A DNA stretch of 64,000 bases from positions 1,240,001-1,304,000 of the forward strand of contig NZ_CP072350.1 of the NCBI RefSeq assembly GCF_018127965.1. Direction: 5' to 3'. The position numbers and the translations under genes are program-made. Position 1 is the stretch's first letter; each line of letters begins with the position of its first letter. A model generated the notes under the pieces. The model was not told where the DNA came from. It made no database searches and was given only the letters and a program-made list of their open reading frames with translations. Origin of the DNA: Prevotella melaninogenica. Lineage in GTDB: Bacteria; Bacteroidota; Bacteroidia; Bacteroidales; Bacteroidaceae. Shown here one piece after another: positions 18,998 to 27,740 of this stretch.

Positions 18998-19594
18998 CTA
19001 TCGAAAATCTTTTCCTGTCCAGTTAAGTACCTGCGACTTTAATAACTCTGTGACACGATTGACATCCTTCTTAGAAAGCAATGGATAGTTCCAACTTACT
19101 GACAATGAGTTGTTATCTGCAGACAATCGATATTCTTTTAGACAAGGAGATATCAATGTCTTCAAATCTGAAAAGTCTTCATCACTCATTGAGTCGGGTT
19201 TTACAATATTCGCTTTATACGCTACAACTGCTTCTTTAGGTTGCCATTGTAGGTTGAAAAGACTCAACTTACTTTCTGCAGCAGGTGCCATCCATGTCTG
19301 AACTAAAGCCAACGTGTTATTATCCAACAGCTTGATTTCCAACCGTGTTGCCTCGTTTGCCTTCAATAAAAGATAGTTGTTGGTCATGCGTTCAATCCGA
19401 ACAGAATCACCGAATGTACTCAAGACGACTGGTTCTGCCTTCATTTCAACATAGTCAGCCAGCTCAGTACGCTGGCTCTTGCTCAAATAAGGCAGTATAC
19501 TATCAGGCATTTCTATCCATACCTCACGCAAACTTTGGGCAGAAACACCCAACCAACAAGTGAAGAAACATATAATTATCAATATCTTTTTCAT
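18998..19594 (-). CDS. DUF3256 family secreted protein
   Basis: 198 aa from the ATG at 19594, which gives a clean signal peptide (MKKILIIICFFTCWLGVSAQ). The longer frame to 19708 adds an unlikely 38-residue N-terminus. The mature part matches the Bacteroidetes DUF3256 pattern (WIEMPDSILPYLSKSQRTELADYV, LTNNYLLL-like strand). Function unknown; probably periplasmic or outer-membrane associated. A TATCTTTG -7 box is on the same strand at 19655-19662. Confidence 0.8.
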   Translation of the reverse strand: MKKILIIICFFTCWLGVSAQSLREVWIEMPDSILPYLSKSQRTELADYVEMKAEPVVLSTFGDSVRIERMTNNYLLLKANEATRLEIKLLDNNTLALVQTWMAPAAESKLSLFNLQWQPKEAVVAYKANIVKPDSMSDEDFSDLKTLISPCLKEYRLSADNNSLSVSWNYPLLSKKDVNRVTELLKSQVLNWTGKDFR

Positions 19595-19700
19595 ATCGAA
19601 AAACTCCTTCTTTTCTGTTTTTAAAATGATTATATCATCTCTTGAAAATCCCTGCAAAGATACAAAAAAGAAAGAAGAAACGAATAAAAAGGCAAATCGT

Positions 19701-19731
19701 TTTGTCATCTCTACCTTTTCTTTTACCTTTG
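19701..19731 (+). promoter_or_regulatory. Promoter of the zinc-ribbon gene
   Basis: TTTG (19701-19704), 19 nt, TACCTTTG (19724-19731). Transcription would start near 19737, so the coding start at 19762 is right and an in-frame ATG at 19642 is not used. Confidence 0.7.
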
Positions 19732-19761
19732 CCGATAGAAATCAAAGCTAAAGAAAGAAAT

Positions 19762-20262
19762 ATGAAATGTCGTAATTGTAATAATGAGGTGAGTGAGAAG
19801 GATAAGAATTGTCCTTACTGCAATACTCCATTGAATAATCATGATACTGACAACGGACCAACCTTAGGGCGCGGTATGGTGGCTTTTATTATTCTTGGAA
19901 CAATTTTCCTTGTTGCCTTCGGATTCTATTATTACGGTCAACATAAGAACGATCCAGAGTATACACAGACTGCTATTGAACCAGATTCAAACTTAGCAGA
20001 CAACAATAAAGCTAAGTTCGACACAGTTGTTAAGGACACAACAGCCAACGATTCTACCCAGAAGCAGGAAGAAGAACAGGCTGAAAAGGTATTCAACAGT
20101 ATTCGTAGAAGTAATCGTTCAAGTCGCAAGAGCAGTAGTAATGAGGCTTCTTCAAGCAGTTCTGACAATCAGAATAGCACCTCCGAGCCTTCTTCTAATG
20201 AGCCACAACCTATTGCTCCAGCGGTTTCCAAACCACGTGTTGAATCTATTGAGACTGATTAA
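19762..20262 (+). CDS. Zinc-ribbon membrane protein
   Basis: 166 aa. The N-terminus has a four-cysteine zinc ribbon (CRNCNNEVSEKDKNCPYCNTPL). One membrane helix (AFIILGTIFLVAFGFYYYG) follows at about residues 37-58, and then a long low-complexity Ser/Asn-rich tail. The tail probably faces the periplasm, with the ribbon cytoplasmic. The start is fixed by the promoter at 19701-19731. Its stop overlaps the next gene's start (TAATG), so the two are translationally coupled. Function unknown. Confidence 0.75.
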   Translation: MKCRNCNNEVSEKDKNCPYCNTPLNNHDTDNGPTLGRGMVAFIILGTIFLVAFGFYYYGQHKNDPEYTQTAIEPDSNLADNNKAKFDTVVKDTTANDSTQKQEEEQAEKVFNSIRRSNRSSRKSSSNEASSSSSDNQNSTSEPSSNEPQPIAPAVSKPRVESIETD

Positions 20263-20585
20263 TGAAGATTATTCGGACGAAATATCTACCGCCCAAGAAT
20301 TATGATGCTATCAACATTCTTGGGCTTCTTTTTGTTCATCCTGGCGTTAAACTAACGAAGGAGATAATCAATCATGAGCGTATTCATACACGACAAATGT
20401 TAGAAATGCTCATCTTTCCCTTTTATTTATGGTATGTCATTGAATGGCTTATACGCCTACCAATGGCAGGTCGCGCCTACATGAACCTATCCTTTGAACG
20501 GGAAGCTTATGAGAATATGAACAACCTTAATTATCTATCACATCGACGTCCCTTTGCTTGGATGCGGTATTTAAAGGGGAAATAA
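20262..20585 (+). CDS. Small conserved protein with an HERIH motif
   Basis: 107 aa. It starts within the stop of the zinc-ribbon gene (TAATG), so it is coupled to it. A central segment INHERIHTRQMLEMLIFPFYLWYVIEWLIRL has an HExxH-like pattern (H-E-R-I-H) followed by hydrophobic helices, then FEREAYENM. The pattern recalls membrane metalloprotease cores (M56/M48-like), but the protein is too short to be a full peptidase. It is found as a conserved hypothetical in Bacteroidales; no function is claimed. Confidence 0.65.
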   Translation: MKIIRTKYLPPKNYDAINILGLLFVHPGVKLTKEIINHERIHTRQMLEMLIFPFYLWYVIEWLIRLPMAGRAYMNLSFEREAYENMNNLNYLSHRRPFAWMRYLKGK

Positions 20586-20616
20586 CAGATTATTGAGATA
20601 ATAACTTTATTGGACT

Positions 20617-20688
20617 TATAAGGCTAATTAGGCATATAAGGCTAATTAGGCATATAAGGCTAATTGGCCCAATTGGGCTAATAAGCCA
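20617..20688. repeat. 18-bp tandem repeats of the TAAGGCTAATTAGGCATA type
   Basis: CTAATTAG cores recur at 20624 and 20642, then CTAATTGG at 20660, an 18-bp period. A CCCAATTGGG palindrome and GGCTAATAAGCC follow. The run fills the gap between two convergent genes, so it may also act as a terminator. Confidence 0.7.
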
Positions 20689-20697
20689 AATAGCTTC

Positions 20698-21360
20698 CTA
20701 ATCAATCCCAACAACCTCTAACACATCCCCTTCAACCCTAAACTTCACATCCTTCCCAGCGAAAGGCATACCATAAACACGTGCTGCATCATGTTGATAT
20801 TGTGGGCGTGGGTCTTGCGAAAGAACCTCCTTTAGGGCAGCAAGTTCCTCTGCATCAAACAACTTAGAATACTCCTCTGCAATAATAACAGACAATAATT
20901 TCCACTCTTTCTTATCGGTAAAACCACCTCTTGCCTCTGGGTGACTATCGACGTAAGAGATATAAGGTTTTACATCATAAATAGGTGTACCGTCCATCAA
21001 ATCAGCCCCAACAACTTCAATAACTCCGTCCACTATTCGTTTAATACGAACAGAAGACAGCCCAAGACCATTTGGACGGAAGGGCGAACGTGTGGCAAAC
21101 ACGCCTAAACGTTCATTCCCACCCAACCGTGGAGGACGAACAGTCAGTTTGCCCTCATCAGTAGACTTATTCGCAGAAAAGCCCCAAATTAACCACAGAT
21201 AATCAAAGTCTTCCAGTCCACGCAATGCCTCCTCACGTTGGTATTGAGGCTCAAACACAATCTTACCCACTAAATTGTCAGCCAGTCCACTTTGCCGAGG
21301 AATACCGAACTTTGACGTCAAGGGAGAACGGAAAAAAGCAATAGGTCTAATCTCTTTCAT
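20698..21360 (-). CDS. trmO: tRNA (N6-threonylcarbamoyladenosine(37)-N6)-methyltransferase TrmO
   Basis: 220 aa. TrmO (TsaA/YaeB family) methylates t6A37 of tRNA-Thr. Hallmarks are IAFFRSPLTSKFGIPRQSGL, FDYLWLIWGFS, PRLGGNERLGVFATRSPFRPN and GTPIYDVKPYISYVDS, all in family order. A TATCTTTG -7 box on the same strand (21365-21372) lies only 4 nt before the ATG, so the mRNA may be leaderless. Confidence 0.93.
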   Translation of the reverse strand: MKEIRPIAFFRSPLTSKFGIPRQSGLADNLVGKIVFEPQYQREEALRGLEDFDYLWLIWGFSANKSTDEGKLTVRPPRLGGNERLGVFATRSPFRPNGLGLSSVRIKRIVDGVIEVVGADLMDGTPIYDVKPYISYVDSHPEARGGFTDKKEWKLLSVIIAEEYSKLFDAEELAALKEVLSQDPRPQYQHDAARVYGMPFAGKDVKFRVEGDVLEVVGID

Positions 21361-21445
21361 ACTGACAAAGATAATATTTTATGCTGAATTGGTACAAGAT
21401 AAATGATTTTTATTTATCTTTGCAAGCAAATAATACTATTAAACA

Positions 21446-23439
21446 ATGGAAAATAACCAGAATCAAAACATTGACCTTCCTGAGAATGCCTTTAGGGAGT
21501 TGAAAGATGGCGAAGAGTATAAGCCAGTCATGTCACCACAAGAGACGTATCGTGAAGTAAGCCCATGGTCTATCACTTGGGGTATTCTCATGGCAGTTCT
21601 CTTCTCTGCTGCCGCAGCCTATCTTGGTTTGAAGGTAGGACAGGTATTTGAAGCTGCCATCCCAATTGCCATTATTGCTATTGGAGTATCATCTGCCACA
21701 AAGCGTAAAAGCGCATTAGGCGAGAATGTCATTATCCAGAGTATCGGAGCCTGTTCAGGTGCTGTTGTTGCGGGAGGTATCTTCGTTATGCCAGCTATCT
21801 ACATGCTTGAGTTGGAAGCCGACTTCTTCAATATCTTCATTGCAGCTGCTTTAGGTGGTGTCTTGGGTATTCTCTTTTGATTCCTTTCCGTAAATACTTC
21901 GTTAAAGATCAGCATGGTAAATATCCTTTCCCTGAAGCAACGGCTACCACACAGGTACTCGTGAGTGGCGAGAAAGGTGGAAGTCAGGCAAAACCGCTTC
22001 TCCTCGCTGGTCTTGTAGGTGGACTCTATGATTTCACAGTTGCCACTTTCGGATGGTGGAATGAGAATGTAACGAGTCGTATGATTGGCTTTGGCGAGAC
22101 GATAGCAGACAAAGCTAAACTCGTTTTCAAGGTTAATACGGGCGCAGCCGTCCTCGGTCTTGGTTATATCATCGGTCTGAAATACGCCTTCATCATCTGT
22201 GTTGGTTCGCTGACAGTATGGTGGCTTATCGTACCAGGTATGGCACTCATCTTCCCAGACACCGTACTGAACCAGTGGGACCCATCAATCACTACAGCCG
22301 TAGGACAGATGGCACCAGAGGTTATCTTTAAGTCATATGCTCGTTCAATTGGTATCGGTGGCATTGCTATGTCAGGTATCATCGGTATCATCAAGTCGTG
22401 GGGTATCATCAAGAGTGCGGTTGGTTTGGCTGCACGTGAGATGAAAGGTAAAGGCAGTGGACAGGAAGAAATCCTCCGTACACAGCGTGATATATCCTTT
22501 AAAATTATTGCTTTCGGAAGTATTGCCACCCTCATCATCACCTTCCTATTCTTCTATTTTGGTGTGATGGACTTCAACCTGCTGCATGCAGTTGTGGGTA
22601 TTCTTCTCGTTGCAATCATAGCCTTCCTCTTCACTACTGTTGCTGCTAATGCCATTGCGATTGTAGGAAGCAACCCAGTATCAGGTATGACATTGATGAC
22701 CCTCATCCTTGCGTCTGTCGTCATGGTAGCAGTTGGACTGAAGGGTAACGCTGGTATGTTGGCAGCTCTATTGATGGGTGGCGTTGTTTGTACAGCCCTT
22801 TCTATGGCAGGTTCATTCATCACCGACTTGAAGATTGGCTATTGGCTCGGCACAACTCCTAAGAAGCAGGAAACATGGAAGTTCCTTGGCACGATTATCT
22901 CTGCTGCAACTGTAGCGGGTGTGATGATTGTTTTGGATAAGACTTATGGCTTCAACTCTGGCAAGTTGGCTGCACCACAGGCAAACGCAATGGCAGCTGT
23001 TATCAAGCCATTGATGAGTGGACAAGGTGCACCTTGGGTTCTCTATGGCATTGGTGCAGTTATCGCACTCATTCTCGACCGTTGCAAGGTTCCTGCTTTA
23101 GCTTTCGCTTTGGGTATGTTCATTCCTTTAGAGTTGAATATTCCTCTCTTGGTGGGTGGTGCCGTAAACTGGTATGTAACCACTCGTTCTAAAGATGAAG
23201 CAGTCAACAAGGCACGTGGCGATAAGGGAACACTCTTGGCCTCAGGCTTCATTGCTGGTGGTGCGCTAATGGGTGTCGTTTCTGCCCTACTGAAGTTTGG
23301 TGGTATCGAGTTCGATTACTCATCGTGGTGGGAGAATCATCTCTCTGAACTTCTCTCACTTGTGGCTTACGCTGCTTTGATTCTCTACTTCATTCTTGCA
23401 ACCAAGCTTAACAAAAAGGAGTTAGCAGACCAAAACTAA
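21446..23439 (+). CDS. OPT-family oligopeptide transporter, split by a 1-nt frameshift at 21875-21880
   Basis: Two frames, 144 aa (21446-21880) and a second from 21877 to 23439, together make one OPT transporter of about 664 aa, the usual length. The first ends GGVLGILF-stop. The second continues without loss as LIPFRKYFVKDQHGKYPFPEATATTQVL, the classic OPT segment. Adding one T to the run CTCTTTTGA restores a single frame, or a -1 slip at TTT would do so. More than ten membrane segments are present. The family imports small peptides or metal-chelate complexes by proton symport. A TATCTTTG box lies 24 nt upstream. Whether the break is real is open. Confidence 0.85.
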
Positions 23440-23467
23440 AATTGGTTCTTCATCCATAACACATACG

Positions 23468-23514
23468 AAAAGAGCCGTATCAATTCACGCTAACAGTGTT
23501 TGATATGGCTCTTT
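23468..23514 (+). terminator. Terminator after the OPT gene
   Basis: AAAGAGCCGTATCAA (from 23469) pairs with TTGATATGGCTCTTT (23499-23514), with a G-U pair and a T-rich tail, 29 nt past the stop. Confidence 0.75.
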
Positions 23515-23630
23515 CTATTGTCATAAACCTACGTTACAAGGAGTCTACTACATTAGAAGATGGGGTTAATCAAACTATCACTTTCAACCGAATTGTAATA
23601 AAAAAGTCACCACTTAAAAATCAATAGATG

Positions 23631-23790
23631 CTTAATTGGGTTCGAAAAGACGCCCAATTGGCTTGCTAAAGATGCCCTTTAGCAACGTTACTAACGCCCT
23701 TTTGAGGTCCAATTAAGCACCTTTTATTATTCAGTTTCATAACAACTTGATTTCAAGTTAGTTACAAACGTAACAAAAAAGGGCGTTTTT
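23631..23790 (-). repeat. Structured dispersed repeat, copy 1
   Basis: Read on the minus strand it contains AAAAGGTGCTTAAT, then CAAAAGGGCGTTAGTAA, then AAAGGGCATCTTTAGCAAGCC. The same three blocks occur in order on the plus strand at 44160-44215. Part folds: AACGCCCTTTT (23694-23704) pairs with AAAAGGGCGTT (23776-23786). It lies in the 478-bp gap between OPT and the LuxR regulator. The rest of the gap holds a GCATGAGT/ACTCATGC hairpin (23817-23848) and no gene. Confidence 0.7.
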
Positions 23791-23917
23791 TAGGTAAAAT
23801 TAGGGCAAATAGACAAGCATGAGTGTAAATATATTTCGCGACTCATGCGCATAAATTTCTGTCCTTTCAAATCAAGAAAAGGAGGGTAAAGATAATTAAG
23901 GTTTAACAAGATATACT

Positions 23918-24562
23918 TTAAATATAATATTCAGCAGCATCTACTAATCCCGAACGCATCGCATAACGGATAGCTTCATGAACATTATTCACACCCAACT
24001 TACGAAAGATATTCTTTCTATGTGTGTTGACCGTGTGGAAAGAAGAAAAACGTTTCTCAGCAATCTCACGTGTCGTAGCACCTAAAGCAATCTCCTTAAG
24101 AATCTCTGTCTCTGTCTTTGTCAACGCAACAGTCTCGTTATCAACTGACACTGTAGGGGCTAAAATCATGTTAGTAGCGTGCTGACAAAGAAAACGTTGG
24201 CCCTGCAACACATAGTCAAGACATTGTTCTATTTCAGCCATCTTAGCATCCTTCATAAGCACACTAATCCGATTGCTTGCATTAACAAGGCTGCGAATGA
24301 AGTCGACACTCAACTCCTCACTCCACAATATAAGATGTGCAAGCGGGAAACGTTGTCCGATATTCAGAAGATCAGACTCACTGGAAATATCAAACAAGGT
24401 ATAATCTAATATCACAACCGCTTCGGGACAATCGTTTAAAAGGAGAATCAACTCAGACTTATTCCTTGCCACTTGGCAAGATATATTATCCCTTTTAGAA
24501 AGCACATAAGCCATTCCTGCCTGCGTGATATCTTGATTATCTGCGATGATAATATTCTTCAT
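23918..24562 (-). CDS. LuxR/NarL-family response regulator
   Basis: 214 aa. The N-terminal receiver has an acidic pocket (IIIADNQD) and the phospho-acceptor Asp53 in VVILDYTLF. The C-terminal LuxR helix-turn-helix is LTKTETEILKEIALGATTREIAEKR... HTVNTHRKNIFRKLGV. No histidine kinase lies next to it, so it is an orphan in this view. It is divergent from the PafA-type phosphatase gene (111 nt), which it might control; this is inference. Confidence 0.9.
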   Translation of the reverse strand: MKNIIIADNQDITQAGMAYVLSKRDNISCQVARNKSELILLLNDCPEAVVILDYTLFDISSESDLLNIGQRFPLAHLILWSEELSVDFIRSLVNASNRISVLMKDAKMAEIEQCLDYVLQGQRFLCQHATNMILAPTVSVDNETVALTKTETEILKEIALGATTREIAEKRFSSFHTVNTHRKNIFRKLGVNNVHEAIRYAMRSGLVDAAEYYI

Positions 24563-24639
24563 GTTTCTTGTTTGTATTTAATATCATTCCGACAAGTGCA
24601 AAAGTAGACAAAAAAGTCGAGAAATTAAAAAAATATTGT

Positions 24640-24647
24640 AAGTTTGC
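24640..24647 (+). promoter_or_regulatory. -7 box before the pafA-like gene
   Basis: TAAGTTTG matches TAnnTTTG, 26 nt before the ATG at 24674. No convincing -33 element was found. Confidence 0.45.
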
Positions 24648-24673
24648 AAGATAATTTAAACACATGACCTAAA

Positions 24674-26143
24674 ATGAAAAAACTGCTTTTTCTTGTAGCT
24701 GGATTGCTGATTGCAGCAGCAGCGAATGCGCAGATACAACGACCAAAGTTGGTGGTTGGTCTTGTTGTCGACCAAATGCGTTGGGATTATCTTTACTATT
24801 ACAACAATGAATATGGTAATGATGGTTTGAAAAGATTACTCAACCAAGGCTTCTCTTTTGAGAATACACATATCAACTATGCACCAACAGTGACTGCGAT
24901 TGGACATAGTTCTGTTTATACTGGTTCTATTCCTGCCTTCACAGGTATTGCTGGTAACTCTTTCTATCAAGATGATAAGAGTGTTTATTGCTGCGAGGAT
25001 AATACGGTGAAGAGTGTTGGCTCCGATAGCAAAGAAGGTCAGATGAGCCCTCGTCGTATGCTTACATCTACCATTGGTGATGAACTTCAAGTTGCAACAG
25101 ACTTCCGTTCAAAGGTGATTGGTGTAGCATTGAAAGACCGCGCATCAATCCTTCCTGCTGGCCATGCAGCCGATGCCGCTTATTGGTGGGACACTTCAGC
25201 AGGTCGCTTCGTATCTTCTACCTTCTATATGGATAAGCTTCCACAGTGGGTTGAGGACTTTAATGCAAAGAATCACACAGACCCTAACTTTGACATCAAG
25301 GGTTCTCCACAGGGTGTTACCATGACTTTCAAGATGGCTGAGGCAGCTTTGAAGAATGAAAAACTTGGTAAGGGAAAAGAAACCGACATGCTCACCGTGA
25401 GTATCTCATCTACAGATATCATCGGACATAGATTCTCTACACGTGGAAAAGAGAATCACGAGGTTTACATGCAGTTAGATAAAGACTTGGCATGGTTCCT
25501 TAAGGTGCTTGATAAAGAGGTGGGTGAAGGCAACTACCTGCTCTTCCTTACTGCCGACCATGGTGCTGCTCACAACTATAACTATATGCGTGAGCATCGC
25601 ATTCCAGCAGGTGGATGGGACTATAAGCAGACTGTTAAAGACCTCAATACCCATCTGCAAGGAAAGTTTGGCATTAGTCCTGTAATGGGTGAAGACAACT
25701 ATCAATTCTACTTTAATGACTCAACAATCGCTGCAGCTGGTAAGAAAAAGCAGGAGATTATCGATGAGTCTGTAGAGTGGTTGAAGCAAGACCCACAGTT
25801 CCTCTATGTCTTTGACGAGGAGAAAGTCAGCGAAACAACAATGCCAGAATGGATAAAGGAGCGTATGCAGAATGGTTACTTCCGTGGTCGTTCAGGTGAG
25901 ATTGGTGTTGTCACACGTCCACAGTTCTTTGGTGGCAAGGACAGACCTGACTTCCGTGGAACACAACATGGACAGCCATTCCCATACGACACACACATTC
26001 CTTTCCTACTCTTTGGATGGAACGTGAAGCATGGTGCAAGCAATATTGAGACACATATTGTAGACATTGCACCAACCGTATGTGCCATGTTACATATCCA
26101 GATGCCAAATGGTTGTGTAGGTAAGGCAAGAAATCAATTCTAA
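24674..26143 (+). CDS. pafA: PafA-type alkaline phosphatase (phosphate-irrepressible type)
   Basis: 489 aa with a signal peptide (ending AAAANAQ), so periplasmic or surface. Alkaline phosphatase superfamily marks: VVDQMRWDYL (metal Asp), YAPTVTAIGHSSVYTG with the Thr nucleophile expected of PafA enzymes, LTADHGAAHNYNYMREH, and a late DTHIPFLLFG with metal ligands. It is shorter than the Elizabethkingia enzyme (about 546 aa). It releases phosphate from many phosphomonoesters. Other phosphate-scavenging genes occur at 60.1-63.7 kb. Confidence 0.85.
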   Translation: MKKLLFLVAGLLIAAAANAQIQRPKLVVGLVVDQMRWDYLYYYNNEYGNDGLKRLLNQGFSFENTHINYAPTVTAIGHSSVYTGSIPAFTGIAGNSFYQDDKSVYCCEDNTVKSVGSDSKEGQMSPRRMLTSTIGDELQVATDFRSKVIGVALKDRASILPAGHAADAAYWWDTSAGRFVSSTFYMDKLPQWVEDFNAKNHTDPNFDIKGSPQGVTMTFKMAEAALKNEKLGKGKETDMLTVSISSTDIIGHRFSTRGKENHEVYMQLDKDLAWFLKVLDKEVGEGNYLLFLTADHGAAHNYNYMREHRIPAGGWDYKQTVKDLNTHLQGKFGISPVMGEDNYQFYFNDSTIAAAGKKKQEIIDESVEWLKQDPQFLYVFDEEKVSETTMPEWIKERMQNGYFRGRSGEIGVVTRPQFFGGKDRPDFRGTQHGQPFPYDTHIPFLLFGWNVKHGASNIETHIVDIAPTVCAMLHIQMPNGCVGKARNQF

Positions 26144-26224
26144 ATTTAAACGATATTCTCCACTGACATCTCTGGCATTGTCTATCATCGGGAACGCCAG
26201 AGATGTACACGTGGACATTATGTT

Positions 26225-26839
26225 ATGCACATTGCAATTGCAGGAAATATAGGTAGCGGTAAGACAACACTCACAACAATGCTTGCCAAACGCTATGGTT
26301 GGAAGCCAAGATTTGAGTCTGTTGACTATAATCCCTACTTAGAAGATTATTATAAGGACATTAAGCGTTGGTCGTTCCCTATGGAAGTGTTCTTCCTAAA
26401 GGAGCGTTTTAAGGACTTGCTTGAGATAAGTCAGAGTGATGAGTCAGTAGTACAAGACCGCTCTATCTATGAAGGTGTCTACGTGTTTACGGAGAACAAC
26501 TATGCCATGGGTAATCTTGATGACCGTGACTATGAAACCTATATGGAGTTGTTCGAGGATATGACGGATGCTGTCAGCTTCCCAGATCTGATGATTTATC
26601 TTCGTGCTTCTGTTAGCCACCTTGTTTCTAACATTGAGAAACGTGGACGAGAGTATGAACAGAAGATGCCTTTGGACTATCTTGAGAACCTCAATAAACG
26701 CTATGAAGAGTTTATCAAAGAGAAGTATAAGGGACGTGTTCTGACGATAGATGTCGACAACCTCGATTATCAACATCGCCCAAAAGACTTTGGTTTTATT
26801 ACTGATAAGATAGACAGAGAACTCTTTGGCTTATTCTAA
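26225..26839 (+). CDS. Deoxynucleoside kinase, first of a tandem pair
   Basis: 204 aa. P-loop GNIGSGKTT at residues 7-15, catalytic VQDRSIYE (DRS motif) and lid RGREYEQ place it in the dCK/dGK/TK2-like family, which phosphorylates deoxynucleosides for dNTP salvage. A second, diverged copy lies 167 nt downstream on the same strand. As in some Firmicutes pairs, the two may handle different purines; base preference cannot be read from sequence here. Confidence 0.88.
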   Translation: MHIAIAGNIGSGKTTLTTMLAKRYGWKPRFESVDYNPYLEDYYKDIKRWSFPMEVFFLKERFKDLLEISQSDESVVQDRSIYEGVYVFTENNYAMGNLDDRDYETYMELFEDMTDAVSFPDLMIYLRASVSHLVSNIEKRGREYEQKMPLDYLENLNKRYEEFIKEKYKGRVLTIDVDNLDYQHRPKDFGFITDKIDRELFGLF

Positions 26840-27006
26840 ATATAGATAATAGAATCCCTACCCCTTCTTAAAAAGCAGGCTCTCAAAGTACTGAAAGAGA
26901 ATTAACAAAGACAAAACAACAAGGAATTATAAGCTCACAACGCCAATATCAACCACTCCTACTTTTGGAGATTGTCGTGAGGTGGGCAATTAGATACACA
27001 TATATT

Positions 27007-27627
27007 ATGCATATAGCAATCGCAGGAAATATTGGAGCAGGTAAAACAACACTCACCAAAATGCTCGCGAAACGTTACGGATGGACAGCTCATTTTGAGC
27101 CAGTCGACAACAATCCGTACTTGGAAGACTATTATAATGACATGACTCGTTGGTCGTTCAATCTGCAGATTTACTTCCTCAACAAGCGTTTTCGTGATGT
27201 TGTAGAGATCTCACAATCAAAGGATACGATTATCCAAGACCGTACTATCTTCGAGGATGCGCGTATCTTTGCACCGAATCTCTATGATATGGGATTGATG
27301 TCAGAGCGTGATTTCAACAACTACACCGACCTCTTCGACTTGATGCTCTCACTGGTAAAACTGCCAGACTTAATGATTTACATCCGTTGTTCTATCCCAC
27401 GCCTTATCGATCACATACAACAACGTGGCCGAGACTACGAACAAACGATGCGTATTGACTATCTCCGTGGTCTCAACGAGCGTTATGAGGAATGGATTAA
27501 GACCTACAAAGGACATCTGATGATTGTCGATGGTGACACAACTGACTTCCAAGACAACCCACAAGACTTCAAACGTGTCACAGATATGATTGATGACCGA
27601 CTCTTTGGCTTATTCCCAATGGAATAA
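27007..27627 (+). CDS. Deoxynucleoside kinase, second of a tandem pair
   Basis: 206 aa from the ATG at 27007 (MHIAIAGNIGAGKTTL), which matches the paralogue's start. A frame opening at 26965 adds 14 unlikely residues. It shares P-loop, IQDRTIFEDARIF and RGRDYEQTM with the upstream copy but differs across the substrate region. The two probably arose by duplication and may form a heterodimer or divide substrates; this is inference. Confidence 0.87.
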   Translation: MHIAIAGNIGAGKTTLTKMLAKRYGWTAHFEPVDNNPYLEDYYNDMTRWSFNLQIYFLNKRFRDVVEISQSKDTIIQDRTIFEDARIFAPNLYDMGLMSERDFNNYTDLFDLMLSLVKLPDLMIYIRCSIPRLIDHIQQRGRDYEQTMRIDYLRGLNERYEEWIKTYKGHLMIVDGDTTDFQDNPQDFKRVTDMIDDRLFGLFPME

Positions 27628-27740
27628 GAGGAATAGTCTTTCTTTGGCACAATGTTTGTTCTGTAATTAGTACAAAAATATTAATCAAGCCCCGCTTAGA
27701 AGTTAAGTCTTATTTAAGGGGCAACATACAATATATTGAT

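Noticed and set aside
21870..21885. Programmed ribosomal frameshift in the OPT gene
   Set aside because: No canonical slippery heptamer or evident stimulatory stem; a one-base indel is simpler.
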